A DNA stretch of 64,000 nucleotides from Tuberibacillus calidus DSM 17572. GTDB taxonomy: Bacteria; Bacillota; Bacilli; Bacillales; Sporolactobacillaceae. Under the pieces are notes generated by a model. The model saw nothing but the letters and a program-made list of their open reading frames with translations, ran no database searches and was not told the origin of the DNA. Positions 1-6,640 of this stretch are shown here, piece by piece. A program made the translations under genes and the position numbers. Each line of letters starts with the position of its first letter. Position 1 is the first letter of the stretch. The stretch lies in the NCBI RefSeq assembly GCF_000430685.1, contig NZ_AUMM01000009.1, positions 35,452 through 99,451 of the forward strand, written 5' to 3'.

Positions 1-769
1 ACAAACTGTTCAGCTTGATGCTGCCTCTTTCAGCCATATAAAGCTCCTGATTGATCCGACCGAATTCTGTTTTCATCCGTTTTTCTTGCCGCATCGCTTG
101 AATGATGTTCATGCCTTGCAGCGATTCATTCAACTTAGCATTCAGTTCGCTGATTTTTTTACGAGCCCGTCGATAGATGCGGGAACTGTATCGGCGGTAA
201 ACGACCATTAACAAAATAATTAAGGGGAAAATAGCTAAGCAGAATGCACCGAGTCGGACATCCAAAATAAACATGCCGATAAAGGTTCCCGCCATCATGA
301 CAATGCCTTGGACAAAGGTCGAAAGCACCGTGACGTACATGTCTTTAATCGCCTCGGTATCATTCGTGATGCGGGAAACAAGACTACCACCAGGAGTCTG
401 GTCAAAAAACGTCATGCCGAGATGTTGCACTTTCCCAAAGACATCAACGCGCAGTTGCTGGACAATATTTAAAGCAATTTTTTGGAACATTACGAGCTGC
501 AAGTACTTTAAAACGACTGAAATGGCGTATAAAAGTAGAAACGATACAGCCAAGGCTACGAGTGGTCCAGTAACAAAATGGCGCGGTGCTAAATACTCAT
601 CAATATAGATTTTCATTATAATCGGTCCGAGTATATCTGCCCCCGTCCCAAGAAACAACATGAGAAAGGCTACGATTAGCGCTTTTTTGTGCGGCTTAGC
701 ATATTTTAATAGCCTCGGTAAAACACGCTTTTGCGTCAATTTCTCGGTGTGAAATGCTTCTGTCGTCAT
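1..769 (-). CDS. yheH: ABC exporter half-transporter, YheH/BmrD-like (C-terminal part off the window)
   Basis: About 256 codons of the N-terminal membrane part are visible; the gene runs off the left edge with no stop. It reads MTTEAFHTEKLTQKRVLPRL at its start and continues through hydrophobic segments into a type-1 exporter transmembrane domain (for example LVSRITNDTEAI, the coupling region). The ATG at 769 overlaps the TGA of the upstream YheI-like gene in an ATGA junction, so the two are translationally coupled. In Bacillus this pair forms one heterodimeric multidrug exporter, BmrC/BmrD. The nucleotide-binding half is not in view, so catalytic status cannot be judged. Confidence 0.85.
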   Translation of the reverse strand, partial: MTTEAFHTEKLTQKRVLPRLLKYAKPHKKALIVAFLMLFLGTGADILGPIIMKIYIDEYLAPRHFVTGPLVALAVSFLLLYAISVVLKYLQLVMFQKIALNIVQQLRVDVFGKVQHLGMTFFDQTPGGSLVSRITNDTEAIKDMYVTVLSTFVQGIVMMAGTFIGMFILDVRLGAFCLAIFPLIILLMVVYRRYSSRIYRRARKKISELNAKLNESLQGMNIIQAMRQEKRMKTEFGRINQELYMAERGSIKLNSL

Positions 770-2523
770 TCCGCCTTCCCCCCTTGTTCAACGAGCGATT
801 CCAACTGCTGGCGTTGGTACATCGTTTGATACCATCCCCCAAGCCGCATTAACTCATCATGCGTGCCGCGTTCGACAATCCGCCCATTATCTAACACCAA
901 AATGAGGTCCGCATGTTGTACCGCACTCATCCTGTGGGCGGCAATCAATGTCGTTTTATCCCCGCGCGTCGCCTTTAACGACCGCAAAATCGCCTCCTCC
1001 GTATCCGCATCCACCGCAGATAAAGAATCATCCAAAATCATGATTTCGGGTTCAATCAAAAGCGCCCTGGCGATCGAAATCCGCTGCTTTTGACCGCCTG
1101 ACAGCGTCACCCCTCGCTCACCAACCATTGTCTGATAGCCATCCGGAAAACCGATAATGTCATCATGAATGCGGGCTAGTTTCGCCACTTCTTCAATTTC
1201 CTCCTGCGTCGCCTCCGGACGGGCAAAGGCAATGTTTTCGGCAATCGTTGCCGAGAACAAGAAATGGTCCTGCGGGACGTAACCGATTGTCTCACGAAGC
1301 CGGTCGAGTTTATATTCCGTAATCGGCCGACCGCCAATCGCAATGGTACCGTCTTGGACATCGAATTCCCTGAGCAAAATTTTCAACAACGTCGTTTTCC
1401 CACTTCCGGTTTTCCCGACGACGCCAACCGTTTTTCCTTTTGGCAAGTTAAAATGAATGTCACATAAAGCAGGTTGTTGGCTTTCCGGATAGGTAAAGGT
1501 GGAAATCGCATAGGAAATATCGCCAGCTGGTTTCACATCAATAGCCTTATCATGATCACAGATCTCCGGTTTTTCCGCCAAAAGTTTTTGGATGCGATCA
1601 TACGAAGCGTGGCCGCGTTCGACGATATTAAATAAAAATCCGAAAGCAAGCATCGGCCAAACAAACTGCCCTAGGTATAAGGTGAAACTCGTCAGTTCAC
1701 CAATGGTCATCGAACCTTTAACCACAAACATGGATCCGAAAACAAGAGATAAGAAATAGGAAATCATGACGATAAAGGTAATCGTCGGATCAAATAAGGC
1801 ATCAATTTTGGCGACGGCGATATTTTTTTGGACCACATCGGCAGATAATCGACGAAAAGCTGCTTTTTCCGCTTCCTCCTGCCCAAACGCTTTGATGACC
1901 CTCACGCCCGAAATGTTTTCTTGAACTTTATCGTTCAAATCCGAAAATGCCGCTTGCGCGAGATGAAAACGCTCATGAAGCATCGACCCGTAGCGGCTCG
2001 TTGCCCATACCATAAACGGCATCGGTAGTAAGGCAATCACTGTCAAAATGGGATTGATGAGCACGGCCATCGCAAAGATGACCATGGCTCCCATCGTGAT
2101 CGAGTCGATTAATGTCAAAATCCCATCCCCGGCGGCATCTTCCACCGCGCGGATATCGTTTGTGGCATGGGCCATTAAATCACCAATCCGCCGTTTGTGA
2201 TAAAAATTCGGTGATAATCGGGTGAATAAATCATACAGTTGATTTCTTAAGAGTCGCGACAATCGTACAGCCGCCCCGAAAATAAATTGCCTCCACGCAT
2301 ACCCCGTACCGTAATAGATAATACCGACGGCAATCAGAAACCCGATCCACTTAACAAGGAGGATGCCCGTCAAATGATGAGTGCGGATATCATCCACAAT
2401 GATACCGATGACATATGGCGGTATTAAGCTGAGAAAGCTAGAAGCCATTAAGAACAGAATGCCTAAAATATAACTACGCTTTTCTTTTTTGAAATACCAA
2501 AACAGATTCAAAAACAATCGCAT
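766..2523 (-). CDS. yheI: ABC exporter half-transporter with ATPase domain, YheI/BmrC-like
   Basis: A 585-residue exporter subunit, the length of Bacillus YheI. An N-terminal six-helix membrane domain is followed by an ATPase domain with Walker A GKTGSGKTT (about residue 370), signature LSGGQKQR, Walker B IMILDDSLSAVD and H-loop AAHRMS. The DDSLSAVD form, with Asp after the Walker B aspartate, suggests the degenerate catalytic site of heterodimeric exporters. An upstream in-frame ATG would run through a terminator hairpin; the chosen ATG at 2523 sits 6 bases after a run of six G. The gene overlaps yheH by ATGA. Likely role is drug efflux, induced by translation inhibitors through its leader. 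Identity is secure; the substrate is inferred. Confidence 0.9.
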   Translation of the reverse strand: MRLFLNLFWYFKKEKRSYILGILFLMASSFLSLIPPYVIGIIVDDIRTHHLTGILLVKWIGFLIAVGIIYYGTGYAWRQFIFGAAVRLSRLLRNQLYDLFTRLSPNFYHKRRIGDLMAHATNDIRAVEDAAGDGILTLIDSITMGAMVIFAMAVLINPILTVIALLPMPFMVWATSRYGSMLHERFHLAQAAFSDLNDKVQENISGVRVIKAFGQEEAEKAAFRRLSADVVQKNIAVAKIDALFDPTITFIVMISYFLSLVFGSMFVVKGSMTIGELTSFTLYLGQFVWPMLAFGFLFNIVERGHASYDRIQKLLAEKPEICDHDKAIDVKPAGDISYAISTFTYPESQQPALCDIHFNLPKGKTVGVVGKTGSGKTTLLKILLREFDVQDGTIAIGGRPITEYKLDRLRETIGYVPQDHFLFSATIAENIAFARPEATQEEIEEVAKLARIHDDIIGFPDGYQTMVGERGVTLSGGQKQRISIARALLIEPEIMILDDSLSAVDADTEEAILRSLKATRGDKTTLIAAHRMSAVQHADLILVLDNGRIVERGTHDELMRLGGWYQTMYQRQQLESLVEQGGKAE

Positions 2524-2543
2524 ATTCATCCCCCCATTTACCC

Positions 2544-2580
2544 TAAAAAAACAAAGAAACGCCATGGAAACCCCATGGCG
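2544..2580 (-). terminator. Intrinsic terminator in the yheI leader (attenuator)
   Basis: On the minus strand CGCCATGG and CCATGGCG form a perfect 8-bp stem with a 5-base loop, followed by TTTCTTTGTTTTTTT. It lies between the leader ORF and yheI, so it must be bypassed for the exporter to be made. Confidence 0.8.
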
Positions 2581-2616
2581 CAAAAGTCACCTAAATGATC
2601 AATCGGTTAAAGCATT

Positions 2617-2676
2617 CTATATGCCAGTGATGGGGATTCCCGGATTTCGTCGTTTGTTGTTATGTAAAATGTTCAT
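2617..2676 (-). CDS. Putative leader peptide of the ABC exporter operon (bmrB-like)
   Basis: A 19-residue ORF, MNILHNNKRRNPGIPITGI, starts at ATG 2676 behind AGAGGGGATTACT and ends in TAG. It sits between the operon promoter and the leader terminator. Its codons for GIPI contain GGAATCCCCAT (minus strand), which can pair, with one mismatch, with ATGGGGTTTCC in the ascending arm and loop of the terminator. In Bacillus subtilis the orthologous bmrCD genes are attenuated through the BmrB leader peptide; this peptide is shorter and not visibly related in sequence. Role is inferred from architecture. Confidence 0.6.
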   Translation of the reverse strand: MNILHNNKRRNPGIPITGI

Positions 2677-2715
2677 AGTAATCCCCTCTTTTCTCCGATT
2701 AGGAATGCTTTAACA

Positions 2716-2745
2716 ATTATAAATAATCCTGATTCTATTTGTAAA
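2716..2745 (-). promoter_or_regulatory. Sigma-A-type promoter of the exporter operon
   Basis: TTTACA (minus strand, 2740-2745) and TATAAT (2716-2721) are separated by 18 bases, upstream of the leader ORF. Confidence 0.65.
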
Positions 2746-2928
2746 GCATTTTTTTGCATCAATTTTTACGCTCAACTTTGTCTTTAAAGAAAATATGGCT
2801 CCGCGAAGTTTTCGAGGCAAATGCGAAACCTTAGTTGCCCTAATGTTGCCCTCGTTAAAAGCCAGTGCAAGCCTTTTGGTGTAGGCAGAGCCTTAGTGGC
2901 ATGCAACATGGACTGGAGGACAAAAATT
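2746..2928. other. Intergenic stretch with a partial GGCAGAGCC element
   Basis: No credible ORF. It carries GGCAGAGCCTTAGTGGC near 2885-2901, resembling the GCTCTGCC/GGCAGAGC hairpin element at about 8.9 and 15.95 kb but without the second arm. Confidence 0.4.
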
Positions 2929-2960
2929 ATTTGACTTAGTCAAATATTTTCGTTTATATT
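2929..2960 (+). promoter_or_regulatory. Promoter with MarR-type palindromic operator
   Basis: ATTTGACTTAGTCAAAT (2929-2945) is a perfect 17-bp palindrome that contains the -35 box TTGACT (2931-2936). TATATT at 2955-2960, 18 bases further, serves as -10. The arrangement fits autorepression by the MarR-like protein that follows. Confidence 0.7.
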
Positions 2961-2989
2961 ATAAGAAAAATGGCGAAAGGGTGATAGTT

Positions 2990-3919
2990 ATGAAAAATTG
3001 CACTTTGGAAGACAAGATTAACCAATTTAGAAAGTTTAATCGATATTTCACACGAAAAATCGGGGTCTTACATGAAGGATTATTGCACAGTGCTTATTCC
3101 CTTACAGAAGTCCGGATCCTCTTTGAGATTGCTCATCACGATCTGCCAACGGCCACACAATTAAGACATGAGCTAGGGCTAGATGCTGGTTATCTCAGCC
3201 GCATCCTCACCCGTTTTGAGGAACGTGGGCTTACTGAAAGAATTCGTTCAGAGCATGATGGCAGGCAGTATCATATTCGCTTGACACCGGAAGGGATGAA
3301 AGTCTTTTCGGATTTAGATCAACGTTCAAGAGATGAAGTGGCTGAGATTTTAAATGTCCTTAATGAAGAAGAACAGCAGAAATTACTGACATCAATGCGC
3401 GAAATCGAAAATATCCTTGAGAAGAAAACTTTTCAGGCTTCTGATGTGATTCTTAGAAGTCACAAGCCAGGCGATATGGGCTGGGTCACCCACAGGCATG
3501 GTGTGCTATACGCCCAAGAATACGGTTGGGATGAACGTTTTGAGGCACTTGTCGCTCAGATTACGGCAGATTTCATTAACCATTACAAACCTGAACGTGA
3601 GAAGAGTATCATCGCCGAATTGAACGGTGAAATCATCGGTTCGGTGTTCGTCGTCCAACAAGATGAGACCGTGGCTAAATTACGCCTCCTTTTAGTAGAG
3701 CCAAAAGCGCGCGGCTTTGGACTTGGCAGCCGTTTGGTACAAGAGAGCATTGCCTTTGCCAAGCAAGCCGGATATCAAAAGCTCGTTTTATGGACCAACA
3801 GCGTCCTTAAAGAGGCCCGTCATATTTACGCAAAATCTGGATTTCAGCTAGTGGAACAAGAACCACACCATAGCTTTGGCAAAGACCTCATTGGAGAAAC
3901 GTGGGAGCTCGTTCTTTAA
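2990..3919 (+). CDS. MarR-GNAT fusion: transcriptional regulator with N-acetyltransferase domain
   Basis: About 309 residues. The N-terminal 150 are a MarR winged helix (LTEVRILFEIAHHD, DAGYLSRILTRFEERGLTER) and the C-terminal 150 a GNAT acetyltransferase with the acetyl-CoA loop ARGFGLGSRLVQE near residue 240. This fusion is a recognised family; its acyl substrate is unknown. The ATG at 2990 lies 8 bases after GAAAGGG; an in-frame GTG at 2981 would overlap the ribosome-binding site. The gene stands alone behind its own palindromic operator and ends at a terminator shared with the convergent reductase gene. Confidence 0.88.
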   Translation: MKNCTLEDKINQFRKFNRYFTRKIGVLHEGLLHSAYSLTEVRILFEIAHHDLPTATQLRHELGLDAGYLSRILTRFEERGLTERIRSEHDGRQYHIRLTPEGMKVFSDLDQRSRDEVAEILNVLNEEEQQKLLTSMREIENILEKKTFQASDVILRSHKPGDMGWVTHRHGVLYAQEYGWDERFEALVAQITADFINHYKPEREKSIIAELNGEIIGSVFVVQQDETVAKLRLLLVEPKARGFGLGSRLVQESIAFAKQAGYQKLVLWTNSVLKEARHIYAKSGFQLVEQEPHHSFGKDLIGETWELVL

Positions 3920-3950
3920 TAAAAAGGATAGATTTTCTTATTAGTATGAA

Positions 3951-3977
3951 AAAAGCCCGCAGAAATGCGGACTTTTT
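3951..3977. terminator. Bidirectional terminator between convergent genes
   Basis: AAGCCCGCA (3953-3961) pairs with TGCGGACTT (3966-3974), with A and T runs on either side. It serves the MarR-GNAT gene and the minus-strand reductase. Confidence 0.75.
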
Positions 3978-4530
3978 ATTTCATGTTTTCAGTTTTGACG
4001 AAAGCCATAAATTTCTCAATGACACCATCTAAAAATTGCAAGGTGTTCGTGTCGACTAACCGGCCATTTTCATCAAACTTCTCACCGGCAAAATTCACCA
4101 ATACTTCATTGCCGCCAGGTGGGAGCACCTTAGCTTGAATTCCGGGAGACGATAAAATTTGCCTTAAATGAAGTTGAGCTCTGACAGTGCCAAACGTCAC
4201 CGACGATGCTCCCGCTGTCATAATCGGTTTATTGATCAACACTTTGTCAACACGCGACAGCCAATCGAGTGCGTTTTTTAGCACGCCGGGGACCGACCAA
4301 TTGTATTCAGGTGAAACAATAATGACGCCATCGGCTTCCTTCACCTTTTTCTTAAAAGAGACGACCGTCTCCGGCGGATTATTTTCTATATCCTCGTTAA
4401 AATGAGGCAGGGAGCCGATATCCAAAATCTCAACATGCATCTTGTCACTATACCGTTCCTGAATGGCTTTGGCTAGCTGCCTGTTATAAGAGTTTTTCCT
4501 TAAGCTCCCAACAATCGCGACAATGTTCAT
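3976..4530 (-). CDS. NAD(P)H-dependent FMN reductase (flavodoxin-like fold)
   Basis: 184 residues of the NADPH-dependent FMN reductase family: the FMN phosphate loop GSLRKNSYNRQLA at residues 8-20, SPEYNWSVPGVLKNALDWLS at about 75-94 (the conserved PEYN motif) and a GASSVTFG turn. ATG at 4530 follows GAGGAG by 9 bases. It is the last gene of a minus-strand operon with a YceI protein and an extradiol dioxygenase. With a quinone-sensor-like regulator next door, a role in two-electron quinone or azo reduction is plausible but inferred. Confidence 0.85.
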   Translation of the reverse strand: MNIVAIVGSLRKNSYNRQLAKAIQERYSDKMHVEILDIGSLPHFNEDIENNPPETVVSFKKKVKEADGVIIVSPEYNWSVPGVLKNALDWLSRVDKVLINKPIMTAGASSVTFGTVRAQLHLRQILSSPGIQAKVLPPGGNEVLVNFAGEKFDENGRLVDTNTLQFLDGVIEKFMAFVKTENMK

Positions 4531-4564
4531 CTATCATACTCCTCGGTTGCAAATATTTTTTTAG

Positions 4565-5098
4565 TTACTCTGCTTTGGAAGCCTCAATGACGATGGATAT
4601 ATTCACGTCTTCACCGATCAGCACGCCGCCAGTTTCCAGCGCGGCATTGTATGTCAGACCATAATCGCTACGCTTAATTTTTCCTTCTGCACTGTAACCG
4701 AATTTGATATTCCCCCATGGGTCTTTGCCTTGACCTTCATAGGTCACTTTAAAAGTTTCTGACTTCGTCACATCGCGGATCGTTAAATCGCCTGTGACTT
4801 CGTATTCGTTATCCCCTTTTTTAGCAATGTTTGTCGCTTTAAATGTCATTTTCGGGAATTTTTCGACGTCAAAGAGGTCGGCAGAACGCAAGTGATTGTC
4901 TCGGTCGTTGTTGCCGGTATCGATGCTTGCGACGTCAACCGAGAAAAAGATGTTTGCTGACGTTAAGTCGTTGGGATCGGCCTCAATATCGGCTTCAAAG
5001 TCATGAAAAGATCCGCGCACCTTGGCAAACATCATGTGTTTAATCGTAAACTCTACACTGCTGTGGGCTTTGTCCACTGTCCATTTTGATAAAGTCAT
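4565..5098 (-). CDS. YceI family lipid-binding-like protein
   Basis: 177 residues, beginning TLSKWTVDKAHSSVEFTIKH, the standard YceI opening, followed by the lipocalin-like beta-barrel with NHLRSADLFDVEKFP and the C-terminal VGEDVNISI-like strand. No signal peptide, so it is cytoplasmic here, unlike proteobacterial periplasmic YceI proteins that bind polyisoprenoids. ATG at 5098 follows GGGAGG; an upstream in-frame ATG at 5113 is less well placed. Middle gene of a putative three-gene stress operon. Confidence 0.87.
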   Translation of the reverse strand: MTLSKWTVDKAHSSVEFTIKHMMFAKVRGSFHDFEADIEADPNDLTSANIFFSVDVASIDTGNNDRDNHLRSADLFDVEKFPKMTFKATNIAKKGDNEYEVTGDLTIRDVTKSETFKVTYEGQGKDPWGNIKFGYSAEGKIKRSDYGLTYNAALETGGVLIGEDVNISIVIEASKAE

Positions 5099-5152
5099 AA
5101 TGTTACCTCCCATAATGCCTTTTTATTTTTTTGAGATGTTTCCCCAATTTTT

Positions 5153-5935
5153 CTAATCAAATTGCCATACACTATAACTGAGATTCCCATAAATATAGCT
5201 CCGATATAATAATTGAGCCTGCTTAGTCGAATCCGCCGCACCCATGGCGTAGAAGATTGGAACGAAATGTTCGGTGCCATAGAGCGGCACAGCCAAATCG
5301 GCATAAGGTGCGGCTTCCCTGTAAGAAAACAGCGCCTCCAAGTTCCATGAGAGAATCTCATTTTCTAACCATTGGTCAAATTCAAATGCCCACCGGTCAA
5401 CTTCAGATGGTCCTTTTTTAAAATCCACCGCCCGTAAATTATGAACCGTTCCGCCGCTTCCGATGATTAAAATATCCTCTTCGCGAAGCGGAGCTAAAGC
5501 TTTGCCGATGCGATATTGTTCCTCGGGCGTTAACCTTGAGTTGACGGACATGGAAATCACAGGAATATCGGCTTCAGGATATAAATGTTTTAATATGACC
5601 CAAGCACCGTGATCTAAGCCGCGTTCAAAATCGGCTTGGGATTCTATCCCATGGTCTTGCAAAAGATCGTGCACGCTTTTCGCAAGGCTTGGGTCTCCTT
5701 TTGCCGGGTATTGAATGTGATAAAGCTCTTCTGGAAATCCGTAAAAATCATAGATGGTTGAATAATTTTCCGCATGGCTGACCATTTCTACTTGCGATTC
5801 CCAATGCGCGGAAAAAAGCACGATCGCCTTAGGCCGACTGAAGCGGTCCCGCACGCTTGACAAAAAGGATGTATAATCATTTTCTTCAATCGCAAGAAGC
5901 GGGGCTCCATGAGCTATAAATAAAGACGGTACCGT
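5153..5935 (-). CDS. DODA-type (LigB class III) extradiol dioxygenase with apparent ACG start
   Basis: About 260 residues if translation begins at the ACG at 5935, the normal family length. The N-terminus PSLFIAHGAP, with a metal-ligand His, and the second histidine motif LFSAHWES are present, as are DHGAWVILKHLYP and GGTVHNLRA. A perfect AGGAGG lies 9 bases before ACG, where homologues have ATG. The only alternative in frame is TTG at 5863, which would delete the first metal-binding His and has no ribosome-binding site. Such enzymes cleave catechols or DOPA, or act as relatives. It heads the operon and is divergent from a YodB-like regulator. The fold is certain, the start and substrate less so. 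Confidence 0.85.
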   Translation of the reverse strand, partial: TVPSLFIAHGAPLLAIEENDYTSFLSSVRDRFSRPKAIVLFSAHWESQVEMVSHAENYSTIYDFYGFPEELYHIQYPAKGDPSLAKSVHDLLQDHGIESQADFERGLDHGAWVILKHLYPEADIPVISMSVNSRLTPEEQYRIGKALAPLREEDILIIGSGGTVHNLRAVDFKKGPSEVDRWAFEFDQWLENEILSWNLEALFSYREAAPYADLAVPLYGTEHFVPIFYAMGAADSTKQAQLLYRSYIYGNLSYSVWQFD

Positions 5936-5991
5936 TTGGTTACACCTCCTTTAGATGCCTAATCACTGACTTACTATGCATAATATACTTA

Positions 5992-6006
5992 CTTACAAAA
6001 TGTAAG
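5992..6006. promoter_or_regulatory. Probable HxlR/YodB-CatR operator
   Basis: CTTACA-AAA-TGTAAG is a perfect inverted repeat containing TTAC-N5-GTAA, the pattern I recall for Bacillus YodB/CatR boxes. It lies between the divergent dioxygenase and hxlR-like genes. Confidence 0.6.
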
Positions 6007-6040
6007 AAGATGACTACGGTTATTACAATAATATAGTCAC

Positions 6041-6069
6041 TTACTTTTGTCAAGTACGTATGTTATAAT
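6041..6069 (+). promoter_or_regulatory. Promoter of the YodB-like gene
   Basis: TATAAT at 6064-6069 is consensus; TTACTT at 6041-6046, 17 bases upstream, is a weak -35. Confidence 0.5.
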
Positions 6070-6132
6070 TATTGCAGGACATTTATTTTATAATTTTATT
6101 ATCGAATGACTCACATGAACGGAGGTGTCATC

Positions 6133-6462
6133 ATGGTAGACACAAAACTGTGCCCAAAATTTGAATCTGCTTTTGAAATTCTGGGAAAACGCTGGACAGG
6201 GTTAATCATAAAAGCACTATTGTCGGGTTGCCATCGCTTTGGTGATATGTCCGAGATGATTCCGCAAATGAGCGACCGCATGCTTGTTGAGCGTCTGAAA
6301 GAATTGGAAAGCGCAGGTATAGTTAAACGTACGGTCTATCCGGAAACTCCTGTTCGAATCGAATACAAACTCACTGACAAAGGAAAAGATCTCGGTAAAG
6401 TCATGGACCAAGTTCAAGAATGGGCAGACAAATGGGTGGAACCGCCAAAAAAAGAAAAATAA
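6133..6462 (+). CDS. HxlR (DUF24) family transcriptional regulator, YodB/CatR-like
   Basis: 109 residues. VDTKLCPKFESAFEILGKRW closely follows Bacillus YodB, including the single N-terminal Cys (residue 7 here) that senses quinones and diamide in YodB and CatR. Helix-turn-helix MSDRMLVERLKELESAGIV and wing PETPVRIEYKLT follow. ATG at 6133 follows GGAGGTG; an earlier ATG at 6115 overlaps this site. It is divergent from the dioxygenase operon across a TTAC-N5-GTAA palindrome, so it probably represses that operon and itself until oxidised. The regulon assignment is inferred. Confidence 0.88.
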   Translation: MVDTKLCPKFESAFEILGKRWTGLIIKALLSGCHRFGDMSEMIPQMSDRMLVERLKELESAGIVKRTVYPETPVRIEYKLTDKGKDLGKVMDQVQEWADKWVEPPKKEK

Positions 6463-6490
6463 ATGGACCTATTAACGAAGTCATGCATGA

Positions 6491-6521
6491 AGACCGGCTT
6501 GGATAATGGCCGGTCTCTACT
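6491..6521 (+). terminator. Terminator after the YodB-like gene
   Basis: AGACCGGC and GCCGGTCT form an 8-bp stem followed by CTACTTTT. Confidence 0.65.
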
Positions 6522-6640
6522 TTTAATTGATCCACTTTTGTTTAGGCATAGATTAAAGCCATCGTTCAAATGGCTTGCTTTTATAAATCATCCTATTCCT
6601 TTATACTGGGTAGCGGAGGCGTTTTTGAAAGGAGTTTTTT

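Noticed and set aside
6463..6640. 66-codon ORF overlapping the topB leader
   Set aside because: Runs through a clear terminator and has no ribosome-binding site.
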